Shown: positions 1-8,736, counted from the stretch's first letter. The stretch is 64,000 nucleotides of DNA from Mycobacterium numidiamassiliense (GCF_900157365.1 NZ_FUEZ01000004.1:3273066-3337065), one strand, 5' to 3'. The notes: generated from the letters alone by a model not told the origin. Numbers and translations are program-made.

Positions 1-55
1 GCGCCCGTACTAAACTAGAACACGTTCCAGTTCGGCGAGCGTCCCAGGAGTTGTA

Positions 56-1186
56 ATGCACACCCCTATTTGCGACGAACTCGGTATCGAGTTCCCGATT
101 TTCGCCTTCACCCACTGCCGCGATGTTGTCGTCGCCGTTAGCAAGGCCGGCGGGTTCGGTGTGCTCGGCGCGGTCGGCTTCACCCCCGAGCAGCTGGAGA
201 TCGAGCTCAATTGGATCGACGAGAACATCGGTGACCATCCCTACGGTGTCGACATTGTCATCCCGAACAAGTACGAGGGCATGGACTCGCACCTGTCGGC
301 GGAAGACCTGGCCGAGACACTGCGCAAGATGGTGCCGCAGGACCATCTGGACTTCGGAAAGAAGATCCTCGCCGACCACGGTGTCCCGGTGGAGGACAGC
401 GACGGTGACACGCTGCAGCTGCTCGGGTGGACCGAGGCAACCGCCACGCCACAGGTCGAGGTGGCGTTGAAGCACCCGAAGGTGAAGATGATCGCCAACG
501 CGCTGGGCACCCCGCCGGCCGAGATGATCAAGCACATTCATGACGCCGGTCTCAAGGTGGCCGCGCTGTGCGGCTCCCCCTCGCAGGCCCGCAAGCACGC
601 CGACGCGGGCGTCGACATCATCATCGCCCAGGGCGGCGAGGCCGGTGGCCACTGTGGCGAGGTGGGCTCAATTGTGTTGTGGCCACAGGTCGTCAAGGAG
701 GTCGCGCCGAAGCCGGTGCTGGCCGCGGGCGGCATCGGCAGCGGCGAGCAGATCGCCGCGGCGTTGGCGCTGGGCGCGCAGGGAGCGTGGACCGGTTCGC
801 AGTGGCTGATGGTCGAGGAATCCTCGAACACACCGGTTCAGCAGGCGGCCTACGTCAAGGCCGGCAGCCGCGACACCGTGCGCAGCCGGTCCTTCACCGG
901 CAAGCCGGCCCGGATGCTGCGCAACGACTGGACCGAGGCATGGGAGAAGCCAGACAACCCGAAGCCCCTCGGCATGCCGCTGCAGTACATGGTGTCCGGC
1001 ATGGCCGTACGGGCCACGAACAGGTACCCCAACGAGTCCGTCGACGTCGCCTTCAACCCGGTCGGTCAGGTGGTCGGACAGTTCAACAAGGTGGAAAAGA
1101 CGTCGACCGTCATCGCACGCTGGGTGCAGGAGTACCTGGAAGCGACCAACAGGCTGGACGAACTCAACGAGGCCGCCAGCGCCTGA
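56..1186 (+). CDS. Nitronate monooxygenase-like FMN enzyme (Rv1894c-like)
   Basis: A 376-aa protein of the 2-nitropropane dioxygenase/nitronate monooxygenase family, FMN-dependent TIM-barrel oxidoreductases. The N-terminus (PIFAFTHCRDVVVAVSKAGGFGVLG) is the family's start. The glycine-rich AQGGEAGGHCG stretch near residues 190-201 is the FMN-phosphate region, followed by LAAGGIGSGEQIAAALALGAQGAWTGS, typical of the barrel's last strands. The physiological substrate is unknown; nitronate oxidation is inferred from the family. The gene ends 3 bp before the convergent small gene on the minus strand. ATG at 56 gives the full family N-terminus. Confidence 0.9.
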   Translation: MHTPICDELGIEFPIFAFTHCRDVVVAVSKAGGFGVLGAVGFTPEQLEIELNWIDENIGDHPYGVDIVIPNKYEGMDSHLSAEDLAETLRKMVPQDHLDFGKKILADHGVPVEDSDGDTLQLLGWTEATATPQVEVALKHPKVKMIANALGTPPAEMIKHIHDAGLKVAALCGSPSQARKHADAGVDIIIAQGGEAGGHCGEVGSIVLWPQVVKEVAPKPVLAAGGIGSGEQIAAALALGAQGAWTGSQWLMVEESSNTPVQQAAYVKAGSRDTVRSRSFTGKPARMLRNDWTEAWEKPDNPKPLGMPLQYMVSGMAVRATNRYPNESVDVAFNPVGQVVGQFNKVEKTSTVIARWVQEYLEATNRLDELNEAASA

Positions 1187-1189
1187 CGG

Positions 1190-1417
1190 CTACTCGTCTT
1201 CGTCGACCTCGTACTTGCCGCCGGTGAAGACTTCCTTGGTCCTGTCGACCGCGTGCGTCGCGATGTCGATGGAATGCTGCACGATGCTGCTGGCGCCGCC
1301 CGCGACGTCGCCGCGGATGATGTCACTGACGTTTTCGACGATGTCTGAAGCCTTTTCGACCGCGTGGGTCGCAATGTCTTTGACCGCGTCGACGGCATCT
1401 CGGGGATTGACGGCCAT
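1190..1417 (-). CDS. Small conserved acidic/amphipathic protein (Rv1893-like)
   Basis: A 75-aa protein starting MAVNPRDAVDAVKD. I chose ATG 1417 because GGAGACTCGA lies just upstream; an in-frame ATG 12 bp further up is possible. The sequence is a run of amphipathic helices with two similar blocks, DIATHAVEKASDIVENV and DIATHAVDRTKEVF, and an acidic C-terminal tail. There is no signal peptide or catalytic motif. It resembles the mycobacterial Rv1893 family of unknown function and leads a convergent arrangement with the upstream monooxygenase. Confidence 0.75.
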   Translation of the reverse strand: MAVNPRDAVDAVKDIATHAVEKASDIVENVSDIIRGDVAGGASSIVQHSIDIATHAVDRTKEVFTGGKYEVDEDE

Positions 1418-1462
1418 TCGAGTCTCCAATCGTTGGGGGACTTTGATACGACTGTAGCCGCG

Positions 1463-1753
1463 TCAGTAGTTCACCAGCGTGCGCCAATACTCCTCGGGGA
1501 TCTCGCCGCCGGAGCGCAATATCCGGGCCAGGCCGACGGCCATCGCGATGCCGAGCAGGCCCAACCATAAGCCCGCCACCGCGATGATCGTCCAGAGCAC
1601 GGCGGTGACGGCCGGCCACGGCGAGAACACGGCGAGCACCGGGGCAAAGAAGAAGCCGGTTCCGACGTACCACGCCGAACCGGCGCGATCAGACGCGAGG
1701 ACGAAACGCAGCCAGCGCGGCACCACAACTGTGGCCGGCTGGTCGTTGCGCAT
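1463..1753 (-). CDS. Small two-helix membrane protein (Rv1892-like)
   Basis: A 96-aa protein with two predicted membrane segments: roughly residues 28-48 (YVGTGFFFAPVLAVFSPW) and 50-80 (VTAVLWTIIAVAGLWLGLLGIAM). It has a short polar N-terminus and a basic/acidic C-terminal tail ending EEYWRTLVNY. It lies between the Rv1893- and Rv1891-like genes on the same strand, 7 bp from the secreted neighbour, so co-transcription is likely. Function unknown. Start ATG 1753 is chosen; longer upstream extensions are low-complexity and overlap the next gene. Confidence 0.7.
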   Translation of the reverse strand: MRNDQPATVVVPRWLRFVLASDRAGSAWYVGTGFFFAPVLAVFSPWPAVTAVLWTIIAVAGLWLGLLGIAMAVGLARILRSGGEIPEEYWRTLVNY

Positions 1754-1760
1754 GATTACG

Positions 1761-2159
1761 TCACCCGCCGGGTGGGAAGAACCCCGCTCCGGTGAACCAG
1801 CCGGGCTGCCACCCCTGTGCACCCAGGCACAGCATCGGCAGCCCATCGGGCGTCTGCGCCGCGGACTGCGGGCCCGGGCACTTTGCACCGTTCTGTTGGA
1901 CTCCGTAGAGCGGATACGAGATGACCCAGTACCCGATGGTGGCGGCCGGGAATTGGTTGGGCGGCGGGAAATGGCAGGCCTCGGCCTGGCCGCTGGGCCC
2001 ACGTCCGAAAATGAAGCGCTCGTAGTTGTCGCACGGTGCGCCGAACGAGGCCTGGTAGTTCATGTTAGGTACGTCGCCCTCGTAACCGGCGGCGGCGCTG
2101 GGCGCCACGCTGATCGTCGCGCCGGTTATCGCAATGGCGCCGAGTACTTCGCGAATCAT
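1761..2159 (-). CDS. Secreted conserved hypothetical protein (Rv1891-like)
   Basis: A 132-aa protein with a Sec signal peptide: MIREVLGAIAITGATISVAPSAAAG, cleavage probably after AAA near residue 24. The mature part contains spaced cysteines (PCDNYE, EACHF, KCPGPQ, LCLGAQ), suggesting disulfide-bonded folding outside the membrane. It has no enzyme motif and matches the mycobacterial Rv1891 family of unknown function. It is probably the first gene of a leftward small-gene operon with the Rv1892- and Rv1893-like genes. Confidence 0.75.
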   Translation of the reverse strand: MIREVLGAIAITGATISVAPSAAAGYEGDVPNMNYQASFGAPCDNYERFIFGRGPSGQAEACHFPPPNQFPAATIGYWVISYPLYGVQQNGAKCPGPQSAAQTPDGLPMLCLGAQGWQPGWFTGAGFFPPGG

Positions 2160-2305
2160 CTTCCGCCCCGTTCATGAGTCGCCGGTGACCTGCACCAAAG
2201 CATATCCACTGTGCTCCGGGCTACAAGGCCCAGGCGGTTCCTGTCCGGACGGGGCAGGGTTTCGGTGCTTTTTGCGCTCTCCCCCGGCCCACGACGAATG
2301 GGTGG

Positions 2306-2319
2306 GTGAACATGTTGCA
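2306..2319. promoter_or_regulatory. KstR-like palindrome upstream of CYP125-like gene
   Basis: GTGAACATGTTGCA contains the perfect 8-bp palindrome AACATGTT. It fits the published KstR operator pattern TnnAACnnGTTnnA at every fixed position except the first T. It lies about 105 bp upstream of the P450 start and 147 bp upstream of the divergent secreted-protein gene. KstR represses cholesterol-catabolism genes including cyp125 in M. tuberculosis. Control of this gene by KstR is inferred only from the motif and the paralogy. Confidence 0.4.
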
Positions 2320-2423
2320 ATTTGGGCTCGACGATCTTGCGTGGATGCTTCCCAAACGTGGTCTAGCAATGGTTTATTTGGCACAGACGACGACTAGACG
2401 ACTTCGTATCGAGGAGTGGGACC

Positions 2424-3707
2424 TTGTCAACTTCTAAGACGACCACCAAGCCGGTCCCGAATCTGCCTGCCGGGTTCGACTTCACCGACCCGGATATCCA
2501 CGCCGAGCGGCTGCCCGTCGAGGAACTGGCCGAGCTGCGTCGGACCGCGCCGATCTGGTGGAACGAGCAGCCCGCCGGTTCCGGCGGATTCGATGACGAC
2601 GGCTACTGGGTGGTGTCCAAGCACAAGGACGTCAAAGAGATCTCGCGGCGCAGCGATGTGTTCTCCAGCCTGCAGAACACCGCCCTGCCCCGCTACCGAG
2701 AGGGCACGGTCCGCGAGCAGCGCGAGACGGGCAAGTTCGTGTTGCTCAACATGGACGCTCCGCAACACACTCATCTGCGCAAAATCATCTCCCGCGGCTT
2801 CACCCCGCGGGCGGTCGAGCGGTTGCGCGAAGACCTCAACGAGCGCGCCCGCCAGATCGTCGCGTCGGCCGCCGCGCAGGGCTCCGGCGACTTCGTCGAA
2901 CAGGTGTCGTGCGAACTACCGCTACAGGCCATCGCCGGGCTGATGGGTGTGCCGCAGGAAGACCGCATGAAACTGTTCCACTGGTCCAACCAGATGGTGG
3001 GCGACATGGATCCTGAGTTCGCCCGCAACGACGCCATGGGCGCCTCGGTCGAACTGATCACCTACGCCATGCAGATGGCCGCCGACCGGGCGCAAAACCC
3101 CGGGGACGACATCGTCACCAAGCTGATCGAGGCCGACGTCGACGGTCACAAGCTTTCCGACGACGAATTCGGCTTCTTCGTCATCCTGCTCGCCGTCGCG
3201 GGCAACGAGACCACCCGCAACTCGATCACCCAAGGCATGATGGCCTTCACCGACTTCCCGGAGCAATGGGAGCTGTACAAGCGGGAGCGTCCCGTCACCA
3301 CGGCCGACGAGATCGTGCGGTGGGCCACCCCGGTGACGTCGTTCCAGCGGACCGCGCTGGAGGACTACGAGCTGTCCGGCGTGCAGATCAAAAAGGGCCA
3401 GCGAGTCGTCATGGTCTATCGCTCAGCCAATTTCGACGAGGAAGTCTTCGAGGACCCGTTCAGCTTCAACATCCTGCGTGATCCCAACCCGCATGTGGGA
3501 TTCGGGGGCACCGGCGCTCATTACTGCATCGGAGCCAACCTGGCGCGGATGACGATCGACCTGATGTTCAACGCGATCGCCGACGCCATGCCCGATCTGG
3601 AATCCGTTGGCAAGCCCGAGCGGCTGCGGTCGGGCTGGCTCAACGGAATCAAGCACTGGCAGGTCGACTACCACACCAACGGCGACCAGAAATGTCCGGT
3701 CGCATAG
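2424..3707 (+). CDS. Cytochrome P450, CYP125 family paralogue
   Basis: A 427-aa P450 very similar along its length to CYP125A1 (Rv3545c), the steroid C26/C27 hydroxylase. Shared stretches include NLPAGFDFTDPDIHAERLP, KIISRGFTPRAVERL and GWLNGIKHWQVDY. The I-helix oxygen-activation motif AVAGNETTR and the haem loop FGGTGAHYCIGANLAR are intact. The best start is TTG 2424, preceded by GAGGAG. It lies well away from the expected cholesterol regulon and is followed by an alcohol dehydrogenase and a YceI protein. It probably hydroxylates a sterol or other alkyl chain; the substrate is inferred. Confidence 0.92.
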   Translation: MSTSKTTTKPVPNLPAGFDFTDPDIHAERLPVEELAELRRTAPIWWNEQPAGSGGFDDDGYWVVSKHKDVKEISRRSDVFSSLQNTALPRYREGTVREQRETGKFVLLNMDAPQHTHLRKIISRGFTPRAVERLREDLNERARQIVASAAAQGSGDFVEQVSCELPLQAIAGLMGVPQEDRMKLFHWSNQMVGDMDPEFARNDAMGASVELITYAMQMAADRAQNPGDDIVTKLIEADVDGHKLSDDEFGFFVILLAVAGNETTRNSITQGMMAFTDFPEQWELYKRERPVTTADEIVRWATPVTSFQRTALEDYELSGVQIKKGQRVVMVYRSANFDEEVFEDPFSFNILRDPNPHVGFGGTGAHYCIGANLARMTIDLMFNAIADAMPDLESVGKPERLRSGWLNGIKHWQVDYHTNGDQKCPVA

Positions 3708-3734
3708 TAGGCTTGGGGATGACAAGCTAAGTCC

Positions 3735-4748
3735 ATGCCCACCCATCGAGCGGTCCACGTTTCCTCTCCCGGTGCAGCTTTGGAGCTGGTCGACGCTGAA
3801 ACCACGCCACCGGGCCGCGATGAGGTGCGGCTGACGGTCACCGCGTGCGGCATTTGCGGAACCGACGCCCACTTCGTCGCGGGCGGGTTCCCCGGCATGA
3901 CGTGGCCGTTCACCCCGGGCCACGAGATCGCCGGGAAAATCGCCGAAATCGGCTCTGGCGTCCAGGATTTCGCGGTCGGCGATCGTGTCGCCGTCGGATG
4001 GTTCGGCGGTTGCTGCTACCGCTGCGATCAGTGCCGGAAGGGCCAGTTCATCCACTGTCTGAACGGGAAAGTGCCCAGCTGGCAATATCCCGGCGGATAC
4101 GCGGAGTCGGTGACCGTGCCGGTCAGCGCGCTGGCGCGGATCCCGGACGGGCTCACCGACGTGGAGGCCGCCCCCATGGGTTGTGCGGGCACCACCGTCT
4201 ACAACGCGCTGCGGCACACCAAGGCGCTACCGGGTGACCGGGTAGCGATTCTCGGCGTCGGCGGGCTGGGCCACCTCGGGGTCCAATTCGCGCGGGCGAT
4301 GGGTTTCGAGACCATCGCGATAGCCCGCGGGACCGGCAAGAAAGATGATGCCCAGAAACTCGGCGCCCATCACTACATCGACTCCACTGCGAGCGACCCA
4401 GCCGAGGCGTTGATCGCGCTGGGCGGCGCGACCGTCGTCCTCGCGACGGCGGGAAGCTCGCCGGCCATGGCGGCGACGGTCGGTGGGATCGCGCCGCAGG
4501 GTGAGCTCGTGACCATCGGGGTCACGCCGGAGCCGCTGCCGATCAGCCCCGTTCAGCTGATAAATCCGGGCATCAGCATCGTCGGCCATCCCTCCGGCAC
4601 CGCCAAAGAGGTCGAGGACACAATGCATTTCGCGGTCCTGTCGGGCGTGCGGGCGTGGATCGAAGAACTTCCCCTGGCGCAGGCCGCCGACGGTTATGCG
4701 GCGCTCGAGCAGGGCAAGGCGCATTACCGCACCGTCCTGACGATGTGA
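3735..4748 (+). CDS. Zinc-dependent alcohol dehydrogenase
   Basis: A 337-aa medium-chain dehydrogenase/reductase. The catalytic-zinc segment CGICGTDAHFVAGG and the GHEIAG histidine are present. The structural-zinc loop is cysteine-rich (CCYRCDQCRKGQFIHC). The nucleotide fold is ILGVGGLGHLGVQFARAMG. Domains: GroES-like fold about residues 1-150, Rossmann fold 150-290. It starts 27 bp after the P450 stop, so the two are likely co-transcribed, which suggests oxidation of the alcohol made by the P450. That coupling is inference. Its stop overlaps the next gene's GTG. Confidence 0.9.
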   Translation: MPTHRAVHVSSPGAALELVDAETTPPGRDEVRLTVTACGICGTDAHFVAGGFPGMTWPFTPGHEIAGKIAEIGSGVQDFAVGDRVAVGWFGGCCYRCDQCRKGQFIHCLNGKVPSWQYPGGYAESVTVPVSALARIPDGLTDVEAAPMGCAGTTVYNALRHTKALPGDRVAILGVGGLGHLGVQFARAMGFETIAIARGTGKKDDAQKLGAHHYIDSTASDPAEALIALGGATVVLATAGSSPAMAATVGGIAPQGELVTIGVTPEPLPISPVQLINPGISIVGHPSGTAKEVEDTMHFAVLSGVRAWIEELPLAQAADGYAALEQGKAHYRTVLTM

Positions 4749-5296
4749 CTCCAGCTGTGTGGAGCTTCGAGCCTGCCGACGGTGAGTTGCTCGTCCGCAC
4801 CGGTGTCGCGGGTAGGGCCGCGCGCCTGGGCCATCGCCTCACCATCGCCATGACGCGGTGGCACGCGACGGTGCGGTGGAGCGGCGCCGACCCGGTTGCC
4901 GTGGAGCTCACGGTCGAGGCGGATTCGTTCGAGGTGGTACGCGGCGAGGGTGGCGTCAAGGGGTTATCCGGCCCGGAAAAGACCGTGATTCGGGCGAATG
5001 CATTGAAGTCGTTGCAAGCCAGTCGTTTTCCTACGATCAGCTTCGCCGCCGATGTCATTGACAAGACCGACGAGGGATACCGCCTCGGTGGCCGGCTCGA
5101 AGTTTGCGGCAAGACGCACGAGCACGTAATTGATTTGCGCACAGAGGATCTCGGCGACACCTGGCGGATGTCTGTTGAGTCAGGCGTCCGTCAGTCTGCC
5201 TACGGGATCAAACCCTACTCGATACTGATGGGCTCGGTGCAGGTTGCCGACGACGTGACGGTGTCTTTCACCGCGATTCACGCCAAGGACGGTTGA
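4745..5296 (+). CDS. YceI-like lipid-binding protein
   Basis: A 183-aa protein of the YceI family, which forms a lipocalin-like barrel binding polyisoprenoid or other lipids. Family features include the central VIRANALKSLQASRFPTISF segment and the C-terminal YGIKPYSILMGSVQVADDVTVSF. Start GTG 4745 overlaps the dehydrogenase stop (GTGA), indicating translational coupling. There is no signal peptide, so it is likely cytoplasmic, unlike E. coli YceI. In this three-gene cassette it may carry a lipid substrate for the P450/ADH pair (inference). Confidence 0.8.
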   Translation: MTPAVWSFEPADGELLVRTGVAGRAARLGHRLTIAMTRWHATVRWSGADPVAVELTVEADSFEVVRGEGGVKGLSGPEKTVIRANALKSLQASRFPTISFAADVIDKTDEGYRLGGRLEVCGKTHEHVIDLRTEDLGDTWRMSVESGVRQSAYGIKPYSILMGSVQVADDVTVSFTAIHAKDG

Positions 5297-5346
5297 TCTG
5301 CCCTATCCGTGCCCGAAATTGCTTTTACTGCAAGAGATTTAGCGGT

Positions 5347-6510
5347 TTAGGGTTGCGCCGCGTCGCGCGGTGCCGCATCTCCGGCGTCGCTTGGAATGTG
5401 CTCCAGCACCCGGGTCAAATAAGGCTGCCGGCCATCCGTGCCGGACAGCCGGTCGCCGCCGGCCGGCTGCTCGTCCGGGACGCCCGGTTCGGCGGCCGGC
5501 GTCATGGGCCGGGCCGCGGGTGACTCAACCGGCGGCGCAGGGGCAAGGGCCGGCGCGACCGCCTCGGCGACTTGTGGGCTAGGCGAAGTGTGCTTTGCCG
5601 GTCCACGCTCGGCGTCCGAGGTCAGCTGAATGCCGAGCGCGAGTGATGCCGAACAGACGAAGGTAATCGCGCCGGCGGCCAGGGCGGTCACGGCCCCGGC
5701 GTAGGACCGGCGGCCGGGCCGTGCGGGCGGCGCGACCGGCTCATCGTTGTGGACGACGAGCTGCTCGTCGGTGAAGTCGGTGCTTCGGGCTGCCGCCAAC
5801 GCGGTGCCCCGCGCGACTGTCACCTGTGCCATGGTTTGTGCGAAAACCGGTACGGGCAAGGCCTTTTCAAGCTGCCATGAGAATCCGTTGATGTCATCGT
5901 CGGCGCCGACGACAACGACGCCGCCGGGTCGCCATCCACTGCGGTGGAACATTCCGGTCAGCCAGGTCCGCAGTCCATCGAAGCCGCCACTCACCTCCTT
6001 GACGACCGTCTGCGTCTCGCCGTCATGGCTATCGACCATCACAACGGTCGCGGACTCATGTTCGAGGACGCAGACGGCGGTCTGCTCGTATCCGATGACG
6101 GGCGCGATGGCCATCGCGAGGGTCTCGACGGCCTCGAGCCATCGCACCGGCACGACATTGTCGAAACCGGCATCGGTCAACGCCTCCAGCAGCAGTGCGG
6201 CTTGGGCGGACGCCTCGTCGTTCCACGTCACCCCGATGACGCGCAGATGGTGATCGTTTGCGGCCGCCAGCGCGTCGACCCGCATGACCTCTTCTGTCAC
6301 CTGCTCTGCGGTACTTACGGCGGGCACGCCGCGACCGGCGCGTAGCGCCAGTTCGTGGTGGTCAAGGATGGTGCCGTCCGCGTCATGCCCTTCAGCGAGG
6401 ACCCATCCGACGGTGGTTGGCGCCACTGATAGGCCCAGTACCGTGTCCAAAATTTGCACCTCGATCGTCCCCGGAACCCCGACATTCCCAGTCGAATCAC
6501 TGCCCACCAT
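5347..6510 (-). CDS. DUF7159-type membrane-anchored protein
   Basis: About 387 aa from ATG 6510; an in-frame ATG at 6573 or further upstream is possible. The N-terminal half starts with VLGLSVAPTTVGWVLAEG and contains ATPase/actin-like pieces such as VVVVGADDDINGFSWQLEKA. This is the architecture of a mycobacterial family annotated DUF7159. One membrane helix follows (AVTALAAGAITFVCSASLALGI, about residue 270), then a proline/alanine-rich tail of about 100 residues, probably periplasmic. Function unknown. It is transcribed away from fbpB. Confidence 0.72.
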   Translation of the reverse strand: MVGSDSTGNVGVPGTIEVQILDTVLGLSVAPTTVGWVLAEGHDADGTILDHHELALRAGRGVPAVSTAEQVTEEVMRVDALAAANDHHLRVIGVTWNDEASAQAALLLEALTDAGFDNVVPVRWLEAVETLAMAIAPVIGYEQTAVCVLEHESATVVMVDSHDGETQTVVKEVSGGFDGLRTWLTGMFHRSGWRPGGVVVVGADDDINGFSWQLEKALPVPVFAQTMAQVTVARGTALAAARSTDFTDEQLVVHNDEPVAPPARPGRRSYAGAVTALAAGAITFVCSASLALGIQLTSDAERGPAKHTSPSPQVAEAVAPALAPAPPVESPAARPMTPAAEPGVPDEQPAGGDRLSGTDGRQPYLTRVLEHIPSDAGDAAPRDAAQP

Positions 6511-6573
6511 GAAGCGCGCGGCCGCGGTGATTCCTGAGAGCCGGAACGGACCGGGATTGCGTGTGGTCTCCAT

Positions 6574-7128
6574 CGGCTTGCTTGCTCCGAGAGAGCCTAC
6601 GCGTTCCCCGCGAGTTCGGTTGCATCGATGCCAAATCCGCCAGACAAGCGCTGGCACGGCCGCCGCAACCACAAACCGCGTCGAACCGATCGCCGAACGT
6701 ACTGCGGGGGTGTGCGGTGTCGCACGGGCCCGTGGGCCCGCCCCGAGGACCGACGCATTGCCGCCGATGTTGGCCCTCCGCAATGCGGATAAAGCGCCAA
6801 CTGATTGCGCCGCCTACAAGATCGTGCCGAAATCGGCCGACGATCTTGATTAGACACCCTTTGTACCTGCAGTTGTATGCGGGTCACTTACCCGCACGCG
6901 GGCTTTCCGCTGTCGGCCCCCTGCCTGGCGTTTACGCTGGCGAGGGCTCGCGAACGGGCGACGAGCACGCCCGTGTGGGCTTTGCGACCCAGTTATCACA
7001 CTTGCTTTATTCATGACGATGGCCGAGACAAAATTGAGATGACTTCGCGTCTAGATCGACATTTGACCTATTAGCACGGTAAATTCTGCCGAGAGCAGGC
7101 GCGACGACATACGACAAGGGGCGCAGGT
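6574..7128. other. Intergenic region upstream of fbpB
   Basis: Roughly 550 bp without a convincing gene; open frames here lack mycobacterial codon bias. The left part may be the 5' extension of the DUF7159-type gene. The right part (about 6990-7128) is AT-richer, containing TTATCACACTTGCTTTATTC and TTTGACCTATTAGCACGG, and is the likely promoter region of fbpB. An AGGTATG sequence lies at the fbpB start. I see no repeat, tRNA or mobile element. Confidence 0.5.
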
Positions 7129-8118
7129 ATGACAGACGTGAGCGAGAAGATCCGGGCCTGGGGGCGCCGGCTTTTGGTCGGTGCGGCAGCGGCTGTGACG
7201 TTGCCCGGCTTGATCGGTCTTGCCGACGGCGCGCCGACCGCGAGTGCTTTCTCGCGGCCTGGCCTGCCCGTCGAATACCTGCAGGTGCCGTCCGCGGGGA
7301 TGGGCCGCAACATCAAGGTCCAGTTCCAAAGTGGCGGTGACGGCTCTCCCGCGGTGTACCTGCTCGACGGGCTGCGGGCCCAGGACGACTACAACGGCTG
7401 GGACATCAACACTCCCGCATTCGAGTGGTACTACAAATCAGGCCTATCAGTAGTCATGCCAGTCGGTGGCCAGTCGAGCTTCTACACGGACTGGTACCGC
7501 CCGGCGTGCGGCAAGGCCGGCTGCTCGACCTACAAGTGGGAGACGTTCCTGACCAGCGAGCTGCCCGGGTACCTGTCGTCGCAGAAGGGCGTCAAGGCGA
7601 ACGGTAGCGCCGCGGTCGGCATCTCAATGGCGGGTGCATCGTCGATGAATCTGGCGATCTACCACCCCGCTCAGTTCGTCTACGCCGGTTCGCTGTCCGG
7701 CTACCTCAGCCCGTCCACCGGGCAGAGCTGGATAGGCCTGGCGATGGGTGATGCCGGCGGCTACAAGAAGGAAGACATGTGGGGGCCAGATAGCGACCCC
7801 GCATGGCAACGCAACGACCCCTTGGTCAACGTCGGCCAGCTCGTCGCCAATAACACCCGGCTCTGGGTGTACTGCGGCAACGGGACTCCGAACGAACTGG
7901 GCGGTGCCAATTTGCCGGCCACGTTCCTCGAGAGCAACTTCATGATCGGCGTCAACAAGAAGTTCCAAGACGCCTACAACGCGGCGGGCGGCCACAACGC
8001 CGTGTTCAACTTCCCGAACTACGGAACCCACAGCTGGGAGTACTGGGGAGCTCAGCTCAACGCGATGAAGGGTGACCTGCAGACCAGCTTGGGTGCTACA
8101 CCCGGGGGCGGCGGATAA
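7129..8118 (+). CDS. fbpB: Antigen 85B, mycolyltransferase
   Basis: A 329-aa secreted trehalose mycolyltransferase and fibronectin-binding protein, which moves mycolic acids onto trehalose and arabinogalactan outside the membrane. A 40-aa signal peptide ends ASA, and the mature protein starts FSRPGLPVEYLQVPS as in Ag85B. The nucleophile lies in GISMAG (mature Ser126). The disulfide CGKAGC and the HSWEYW motif with the catalytic His are present. Compared with M. tuberculosis Ag85B, the loop after GSLSG is slightly shorter and the C-terminus ends GGGG. Ag85B rather than 85A/C is inferred from sequence and from its position next to the Rv1885c- and rpfC-like genes. Confidence 0.95.
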   Translation: MTDVSEKIRAWGRRLLVGAAAAVTLPGLIGLADGAPTASAFSRPGLPVEYLQVPSAGMGRNIKVQFQSGGDGSPAVYLLDGLRAQDDYNGWDINTPAFEWYYKSGLSVVMPVGGQSSFYTDWYRPACGKAGCSTYKWETFLTSELPGYLSSQKGVKANGSAAVGISMAGASSMNLAIYHPAQFVYAGSLSGYLSPSTGQSWIGLAMGDAGGYKKEDMWGPDSDPAWQRNDPLVNVGQLVANNTRLWVYCGNGTPNELGGANLPATFLESNFMIGVNKKFQDAYNAAGGHNAVFNFPNYGTHSWEYWGAQLNAMKGDLQTSLGATPGGGG

Positions 8119-8133
8119 CTCTTTTAATGCCGG

Positions 8134-8736
8134 ATGTCGCTACTGCGCTTGACGAGAATCGTCAGGCGCAGTAGTGCGTTAAGGGCCGGCAATAAGGTCG
8201 GCGCGGTTGTCGTACTGGTTGCCACACTGCTTGCAACCCCGGCGCACGCCGACGGTGCCAACCCGCTGACCGAGCTGGTCGATGCCGCCGCGCAGCGATT
8301 GCAGATCGCCGAGCCGGTGGCCGCCTTCAAATGGAACACCCACGGCGCCATCGAGGACCCCGCCCGCGTGCGACAGCAACTATCCGCGCTCAGCTCTGAC
8401 GCCACCGGCAAACACATCGATCCTCACTACGTCAGCCGGGCGTTCAGCGACCAGATCAACGCAACCGAGGCGATCGAATACCGCCGGTTCGCGGATTGGA
8501 AGCTCGACGCGTCCAGCGCCCCGAGCGGTTCCCCTGACCTGGCGGCGTCGCGCTCGGCGATCGACGGCCTCAACCAGACGATGCTGACCCAGATCGCAAC
8601 GAACTGGGACCTGTTGCGCTCCCCGCAGTGTGCCCCTGCGCTCGACGCGGCCAGGGGCGAGGTCATCGAGTCCCGGCACCTCGACGGCTTGTACCAGCAG
8701 GCCCTGATGACGGCCACGCAGTCGTATTGCGCCTGA
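8134..8736 (+). CDS. Secreted chorismate mutase, AroQ-gamma type (Rv1885c-like)
   Basis: A 200-aa all-alpha chorismate mutase that converts chorismate to prephenate outside the cytoplasm. A signal peptide with hydrophobic core VGAVVVLVATLLATPAHADG is cleaved near residue 39. The mature part matches the *MtCM family: LTELVDAAAQRLQIAEPVAAFKW, the IDPHYVSRAF and DQINATEAIEYRRF helices, and the C-terminal TATQSYC. Paired cysteines (QCAP and SYC) match the known disulfide. The start is uncertain because the hairpin at 8140-8174 lies within its first codons. It follows fbpB by 15 bp. Confidence 0.88.
   Translation: MSLLRLTRIVRRSSALRAGNKVGAVVVLVATLLATPAHADGANPLTELVDAAAQRLQIAEPVAAFKWNTHGAIEDPARVRQQLSALSSDATGKHIDPHYVSRAFSDQINATEAIEYRRFADWKLDASSAPSGSPDLAASRSAIDGLNQTMLTQIATNWDLLRSPQCAPALDAARGEVIESRHLDGLYQQALMTATQSYCA
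8140..8174 (+). terminator. Perfect 16-bp hairpin at fbpB/chorismate mutase junction
   Basis: Arms CTACTGCGCTTGACGA and TCGTCAGGCGCAGTAG pair along all 16 positions (one G-T) around a GAA loop, starting 21 bp after the fbpB stop. No T-tract follows, so it could be a transcript 3'-end stabiliser, a weak terminator or an attenuator. It also forms codons 3-14 of the predicted chorismate mutase, so it would occlude that gene's translation start. Confidence 0.6.
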
